A stretch of DNA of 64,000 nucleotides from Bretschneidera sinensis. Taxonomy: Eukaryota; Streptophyta; Magnoliopsida; Brassicales; Akaniaceae. How positions within the stretch are numbered: the stretch's first letter is position 1; each line of letters opens with the position of its first letter. Both the position numbers and the translations under genes were made by a program. The notes under the pieces are model-generated. The model was given only the letters and a program-made list of their open reading frames with translations. It had not been told where the DNA came from and did not search any database. Location of the stretch: the NCBI GenBank assembly GCA_023935145.1, contig CM043702.1, positions 76,626,820 through 76,690,819 on the forward strand, in the 5' to 3' direction. Positions 57,860 to 64,000 of this stretch are shown one piece after another.

Positions 57860-59128
57860 TTCTGAAAGCTAGAGGATCAGAGCCAAGGTCACTGAGCTGG
57901 TCTCGAATTTCAGCAGGGGATCCTTGTGTGTCAGCTTGAAAAACTATAAGCTCATCATACATGGAGCTAATCTCTATCCTCATATGCTGAAGGCTCGAGT
58001 CCACTTTAGTCCTCATGCTGGAAATGGAGAGTTGAATAGATTCAAGGGCTTAAAGAATGTCATCTTTCGAACAAGTACCAGTTAAGCCCTGTCTTGCTGT
58101 TGTCTCACGAGTTCCCAAACTAGCATCCTGATCATCTCCCTCTTCATCACTACCTTCATCCCTAATTTTGATATTCTTTTCATGCTTCAGGACTACTATA
58201 TTGTCCCAGATAGCACAACGCATTATCTTTAAGGTGGGAACGTTGATTACATCACTTTGATTAATGTCTTGAAATTAGTTTTTAAGGAGGGGAACCTTAA
58301 AGTGTGCCAGTATTAGAGTGATAAGCATCTCATATGTAAAGCAATTTGAATCACTCTCATTACCAACTATCATGTTTTCAAAGATCAGGGGATAGAGGTT
58401 ATAGGTTGTTCTGGTCTTGAGACACCAAATCAAGAGGATGTCTAACTTAGAAAGGCTGATTCGGCTTCTTAGTCTAAGATTGATACACCAATTTATAATT
58501 AAATTTAACATCTTAGAATCTAGGGGTAAATCAACATAGCTATTATATATCTAGATTCCATAGGCATAGGAAGGATTGCCCTTTATAATCCTACAAGCAC
58601 CCTCATAATCAAATTCCTCCGGCCAACCATTTATGTACCAAGTTATACCATCAATAGACAAATTCATAACAGAATGTAGAATATCAATAATAACAACTAT
58701 CTCATTACCCATTACCATGGTCTTAAACCAAAGGGGCAGAGGGTGAGGGTTGTTGTAAGTTGGTATAAAGCTGATGAATAAGCCTAGGGTAATATTTCTG
58801 GTGGATGGTAACTAGGCGAGTCCAACCTAGTTTGTCAAACATAAGCTTGATAATGAAATTACCGAACCGAATGGATGTAAAATCTACAATTCTACTAGTC
58901 ATAATTTATTGGGAACAAATGACATTATCATACCTTTATTTGACTGTAGCATTGTGAAAACAACGAAGCGTCCAAATCATGGCTAGCCTTCTTGCTTGAC
59001 TCACTTGCCTTTTCCTTGCCTTTGGGTTCTTTAGAAGCAGATTTACGCGTTCTTTGAGGACAAGGAGGGTTTAAACCATGATTAGTCATTTTGACACGAG
59101 GTCTCTCTAGCATGTTCTTGAAAAACAT
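57860..59128 (-). pseudogene. Envelope-position third ORF, second copy
   Basis: Diverged homologue of 39790-40928. An ATG at 59128 opens MFFKNMLERPRVKMTNHGLN, then a Lys/Ser-rich stretch (KEPKGKEKASESSKKASHDL). After several breaks 58275-58511 reads INLRLRSRISLSKLDILLIW, CLKTRTTYNLYPLIFENMI and ITLILAHFKVPL, parallel to the block MIWCLKIGHHFNIYPLLLAN in the other copy. The C-terminal coiled-coil region is near 57900-58060. Broken by many stops. Confidence 0.6.
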
Positions 59129-59610
59129 GAAAATTGAGGAATTTGATGTGTGGATAAGAGTAAAAATGAAAGATTTTGGCTAGATTTGACAATAAATTTG
59201 AGATTTATAGAGAGAAAACAGCCAAATGTTTTCTAATTTTAAGTGAAAATGATGTTTTAACTAAAAGATGGTATTTATAATATCGAACGTTCAGTCTACT
59301 AGGTACCTTTTGCAGTCGACTGGGTATCCAATGCAATCGTCTGGTTCAGTTACAAAACTGAAAGGGCTTTGGCAGTTATGGGCATTCAATCAACTGTATG
59401 GTTTGTTTAGTCGACTGAATGAGAGGCAGAGAGTCTCTATTTTTCATTTAGTCGATTGAATGACTTATTTAGTCGACTAGAGTAGAATTTTTTAAGAAGA
59501 AGCAATCAAACATCAAATCATAGAAAATTCTCATTCCAATTTCCATTCTTATTATACAAAATCTATCATCATTCAATGGTTTAGTGAAAATATCAACTAA
59601 TTGTTTTACA

Positions 59611-60263
59611 TTAGGGTTTAGCTGGTTTAGGGTTTAGGTTTAGGCCGAGTTTACATTAGGGTTTAGGTTTATTAGGGATTAGGTTAATTAGGGTTTTAAG
59701 GTTAATTAGGGTTTAATATAAGATAATTATATGATTAATTAATTAGGGTTTGGGGTTAGGTTTAATTTAGGTTCATTTTTTAGCGTTTAAGGTTAGGGTT
59801 TACGTACATAGAGTTAATTAGGGTTTAGACTTTACGGTATAAGGTTTAGGGTTTATATTAGCTAGGAACAAGGTTAATTAGGGTTTTAGGTCTAGGGTAC
59901 TTTAATGTAAGATAATATTTAACTAATATAATTATGGTACTTTAGTGTTAATTAGGTTTTTGATTCATTAGGGTTTAATTAAAGATAGGGGTTTACATAG
60001 GGTTAATTAGGGCGTTTAGATTCATTATAGGGTTTAGGGTTTAGGATTCAGGGTTTAATATAAAGTCATAACTAATATAAGATAATTATTTAATCAAATT
60101 ACAAATTGTTGATAATTAATAATTAAATTATAGATAAATATAAAATAATAATATGGTCAATTTAGCAAGTAACAAATTAATATAATATAATAATTAATAT
60201 GATCTATTTTATATTTTAATAAATAAATATATAATACGGTTTAGGGTTTAGGGTTTAATATAA
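59611..60263 (+). repeat. Degenerate telomere-type (TTTAGGG) array
   Basis: GGGTTTAGGGTTTAGG and ttagggtttaggttt blocks, and variants such as TTAATTAGGG and GGTTAGGTTTA, fill 59611-60060 and return at 60238-60263. The Arabidopsis-type telomere unit is TTTAGGG. The array abuts the broken end of the SIRE-like element on its left and the AT-rich CACTA flank on its right. Confidence 0.75.
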
Positions 60264-62140
60264 TATTATTATAGTACATGTATAATATATAGTATATATA
60301 ACATATGTATTATTATTTAATATATATTATATATAGAGTATATATTATTTTTTAGTATATATATTATCACTGAGTGGATTTTATTATTAGCGAGAGATTT
60401 TAGTCCTTCGATGATAATCCACCCTAAATACCTATTTTCCCTCCTTTTTTCTATGCTGCACATTTTCCCTCTTTCTTTTTCCTATGCTGCACGACAGCTC
60501 CCTTGTCTCTCTCTCTCTCTCTCACCTAGCAACAGTCACCATCTCCTCATCCTCACCATCTTCTCCTCATCCTCTCCATCTTCTTTTCCTCCTCTACTTC
60601 TCCTTTCTTCTTCCTCCTCTCTCTCTCTCATCTTGTTATCCCTTCCTCCCTCATCTGGCCGCGCGCGAGTTTCTTTCTCTAAAAACCCAAATTTCAGATT
60701 TTTTCAACCATCACTAGAGTTTTCCAGCAAAACCCACGGTGAGTTAGTGGAGGTAAGCTTCATCCTCCTTCCCTTTCTATTGTCTTTCCCTATTTATTCT
60801 ATTTTCTCATTTTTTTCTCTCTTTCTATGTCTAATAATTCGGGTTCACTATTTCAGGCCACTTTCCTGTCACTTTCCAACCGCCACACTAGTTTTGCTAG
60901 GGTATCTGCCTCTTACAATCATTGTAGTGGATGGAGGGATAAGATTAAGCTTTTGGATATTCAAACCACTACTTTATGTATAAAGTGCTTTTAATTTGCC
61001 CAGTTGTACCAAGACAGCTTCTAGACTTGATTTTTATCAAAACAACTTAAAAAAAAAAAAAAGCTAAGCTTGGATGTACTTATTATTTTGTATAGAAAAA
61101 CAAGTAAAAAATTAGGTTAGAACTTGACCTTCATTTTTTAGTTTAAATGTAAGTATTATCTTTAGTTTAAAGTTAAGTATTATTTTGATATATTAGTTTA
61201 GATTTTTTTCTATGTTAGTTTAAATTTAATCATTACTTTGTATACGGTAAAAATATTTTTAACAATTAGGTTAACACTAGATTTGGCTATGTTAGTGCTA
61301 CCTTAAGCATTTAATTATGTCTATCATATGATTTCTTTAGTTGTATATATATTCATGCATTGCATCTTACCTTAGAATGTCAGTACAATGATTATTGAGC
61401 AACCCAAATGCTCTCGTTTCTTATCAATTGATATGTTTACAATGAGATTGCTTATGTTCAAATAATCATTGTTTTGTTTCGACTAGATTTTGGTAGCATC
61501 TCTCACTGTTCTCTGGGTATGCACTAAATTCGGTCCTATCTTTTTTGGGATGTGGTTCCGAATTTAAGTTGTGTACTTGGAGGACTAAGGTGAAATGCTA
61601 CTGAAATCGAGTCCTAACATAACAAGTTTGGAACTACAAATTGCAAAATCGATCACGCATTCGTGAATGGGTTAAAAACCCCTACCTATTAGTGAATTGG
61701 ATGATATAGTTAGAAAGCAAGCATAAACATGCATGATGCATAAGGAATCATTCCGTTGTTTACTAATTTGTTATTAATTTTCGTCTCACAGGCTACAAAC
61801 GATCCCGACTCAGTCTTACTTCACTGTTACCAGATATTGATTGAGTCGAGTATGTAAATTCAAATCTTTCTATGTTAACCCATTGGTTATGTGATAATTT
61901 TATGTTAAATCCATATTTGTTTCATTTTAAGTTAGCAACATTAGAAACCACATATATTTAATGCAGCATTTTTGGAATATAAAAAAGTGATAACAAAATA
62001 TATGTTTGGTATTGTATTATGCTATTTTGATCTATATATTTTTATATGTATGTAAAAAAAACAATATGAATAATTGAAAGAATACTATATATTTAAAACA
62101 TTTTATTGACAATTGATTCTTTATTATTTTAATAATTAGA
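60264..62140 (+). other. CACTA leader and 5' non-coding part
   Basis: Subterminal CACTA sequence resumes at about 60366. A CT-rich stretch (60425-60670) looks like a 5' UTR; the 190-codon frame at 60411-60983 is low-complexity and not treated as a gene. The block tacctattagtgaattgg near 61685 resembles CACTA leader DNA. Introns are likely but I cannot place them firmly. Confidence 0.5.
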
Positions 62141-64000
62141 ATGATGTCAGCTAACTGTAATTAGACGGATCGTTGAGTTGTTAATCATGCCCTATCTATG
62201 GAATTTTTAGAAGGGGTTGAGGTTTTTCTTAACTTTGCATATGGTAATCCATAGTTTGTGGATGATGGAAATATTCAGTGTTATTGTTTTCTATGCCAAA
62301 ATTTAAGGTTTTTAAATCGAGAAACAATTACCTTGCACCAATATAGGAAATGTTTTACTCCTAATTATAAGAGATGAATTTTTCATTATGAGAGTTATTT
62401 GAGACGCGAACGGTCGATGCTCTAATCAGATCACCATGTCGAGAAAGGTTTTGGAGAAATTAATCGTATAGAGGAGATGGTAATGGATGTTGTTGGCCCA
62501 AAATTTAACTACGATGTCGAAGAGGATCCGAATCCTCATGCTGCGAAGTTATATAGCATGTTGAGAGATGCTGATAAGCCCTTGTGGGAGGGTTGCAAGA
62601 AGAACACTAAATTATTAGCGATCTTACAACTATTGAATTGTAAATCTGATTTTGACATGACTGGTAATTATTTCGATCGATTATTGACAATAATTAAGAG
62701 TATGTTGCTTGAGAACAAGAAGTTTCCTGAAAACTTTTATAAGTCCAAGAAGATGGTGAATGAGTTAGGACTTAGATAGAAGATACAGTCATGCTCGAAT
62801 GATTGTAAGTTGTATTACAAGGAAAACAAAGACAAGAAAGTGTGTGACATGTGTGGACATCCTCGGTTTAAACCTAGGCAGAGCTGTAATAAGAAGCTAA
62901 AAGACATACCACACAAGGTGTTGCGTTACCTTCTGCTGACACCTAGATTTCAAAGGCTTTATTTTTTGAAAAACATTTTTGGACACATGAGATGGAATAA
63001 GGAGGGAAAATGTACAAAGCCAAACATGGTCATTCACCAGGCATATGGGATGGTGTGGAAACATTTTGATGATACTCACCTTGATTTTGCCCATGAACCA
63101 CGCAATATTAGGTTAGGACTTTCAACTGGTGGTTTCACTCCGTTTGGCCATTCAGCATCCCCTTACTCATGTTGGTCGGTATTTATCACTCTTTACAATT
63201 TACCTCTTGGTATGTGCATGAAAGAGCATAATATTTTCTTATCATTGGTAATTGTCGGCCCAAACAACCCTGGTAAGAATCTAAATGTCTATATATGTCC
63301 ATTAATAGAAGAATTAAAGTTATTATGGACGGATAAAGTTCCTACTTACAATGCTGCCAAAAAAACTAAATTTTAATATAAAGGCTACACTTTTATGGAT
63401 GATCAGTGACTTTCATGCATATGGTATGCTTTTTAGGTGGAGCATTCACGGTCTACTAGCTTCTTCTTACTGTATGGAGCATACAAAATTATTCTGACTG
63501 CCACATGGTCATAAAAATTCTGTGTTTGACTGTCACCTTTAGTTCTTACCAAAAGATCATGCTTTTAGAGGGCAGAAGCAGAGTTTTATAAAAAAATAGA
63601 TCTGAGAGTGGCCCATTGCCACTACGACTTTCGGGGGTAAATGCGAAAGCTAAAGCGATGTGTTTTGAACATATCACATTATGTTCCAATGGTAGAAAAC
63701 AAGAAATCCGTGGATTTGGGGAGGATTATAATTGGATAAAAAAGAGTATATTTTGGGAGCTGCCGTACTGGTCAACTAATCTTGTTCGTCACAATCTGGA
63801 CGTTATGCATATTGAGAAAAAATGTGTTTGACAATGTTTTCAACATTGTTATAGATATCAAAGGTAAAACCAAAGATAATGCTAATGCTCATTTAGATAT
63901 GGCAAAGTTCTGTAGGCGTCCTCAGTTGGAGTTGGTTGAAGTCAATGGTAAAGCTAAATATAAACCCAAAGCTACCTACACATTAAAAAAGTCCTAGATA
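62141..64000 (+). pseudogene. CACTA transposase (TnpD/Transposase_21 type), broken, partial
   Basis: This protein would cut and join CACTA ends. The N-terminal association domain begins near 62141 and contains EFLEGVEVFLNFAYGNP and RETITLHQYRKCF, with stops. Then 62477-63376 reads PHAAKLYSMLRDADKPLWEG, VCDMCGHPRF, GHMRWNKEGKC, the conserved IRLGLSTGGFTPFG and YNLPLGMCMKEHNIFLSLVI, with one TAG at 62777. A shift near 63375 leads to LLWMISDFHAYGMLFRWSIH and CMEHTKLF, with two stops. The last part has WELPYWSTNLVRHNLDVMHI, a shift near 63825, and VIDIKGKTKDNANAHLD. It runs off the right edge. Expressed function is unlikely. Confidence 0.9.

Larger units (their letters stand above)
54700..59610 (-). 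mobile_element. Partial SIRE-like element, 3' part only
   Basis: A minus-strand LTR runs from about 56360 down to about 54700, starting near TTATGACCCCTAACTTG. A PPT-like aaataaatctccctttctt region is at 56352-56372. The internal part parallels 39.0-41.7 kb: a linker with aaatttggacag, a third ORF, a leader with GTCGAC palindromes, and the RNase H end near 59560-59610. The rest of pol, gag and the other LTR are missing; the sequence stops at a telomere-type array. CAGTCGACT palindromes recur at 54770-54900, 56010-56060 and 59290-59480. Confidence 0.7.
54458..64000 (+). mobile_element. CACTA (En/Spm) transposon, left end, runs off window
   Basis: ACTACAAGAAAAATAG at 54459-54474 is the CACTACAAGAAAA terminus with its first base changed. 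Subterminal repeats built on TCCCTCGGTGATAA occur in both orientations at 54500-54665. A similar block (atcactgagtgg, ttcgatgataatcc) resumes at 60366-60420 after foreign DNA. The transposase begins at 62141. The right terminus is beyond the window. Confidence 0.75.

Noticed and set aside
60411..60983. 190-codon frame as a host gene
   Set aside because: Low-complexity Ser/Leu/Pro from a CT-rich CACTA leader; no domain seen.

Overview
The window is nuclear DNA from an angiosperm, probably a woody dicot. It is AT-rich, has no operons, and is dominated by plant LTR-retrotransposon lineages (Athila-like, Tat-like, Tekay, SIRE and other copia types) plus CACTA, hAT and gene-fragment-carrying elements. 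Degenerate TTTAGGG telomere-type repeats fit a plant. I do not name a species. All identities below come from reading the sequence and from memory of the families; no search was run.

Only one host gene looks intact: an intronless SAUR-type small auxin-up RNA gene on the minus strand at 2441-2884, with a TATA box and a TGTCTC auxin-response core upstream. To its left (1-1300) lie an LTR, primer-binding site and gag start of a Tat-like gypsy element that runs off the left edge.

From 5 to 36 kb the DNA is stacked retrotransposons. An Athila-like gypsy element (5104-14067, minus) has 5-bp target duplications TCTAT, but its 5' LTR end, PBS and gag start are deleted. Next come a ~317-bp TRIM, a plus-strand gypsy relic cut off inside RT (14575-17648), and a second Tat-like LTR/gag relic (18.0-19.3 kb). 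A decayed copia element (19514-36303) contains a Tekay chromovirus (23500-31610, duplications AGATG) and an LTR-like block with a seemingly perfect 469-bp tandem duplication. From 36974 to 47874 a small copia-type non-autonomous element (duplications GAGGT) is split by a 9.8-kb SIRE-type copia (37947-47724, duplications CTATT) with a third, envelope-position ORF.

The most unusual region is 48834-52601. Short inverted termini flank scrambled pieces of two unrelated host genes: a BEL1-like homeodomain gene (one exon piece inverted) and the cohesin-loader gene SCC4/MAU2. This looks like a gene-capturing (Pack-type) DNA transposon. A second non-autonomous DNA transposon, a 1.1-kb hAT with perfect 8-bp duplications (54905-56000), also carries an exon-like piece.

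The right end (54458-64000) is the start of a CACTA element with a decayed transposase running off the window. It is filled by a partial SIRE-like copy, the hAT, a solo LTR with a 63-bp minisatellite, and a degenerate telomere-type array. Two unrelated retrotransposon families independently carry arrays of 12-bp perfect palindromes (GCGATCGATCGC and CCAGTCGACTGG).
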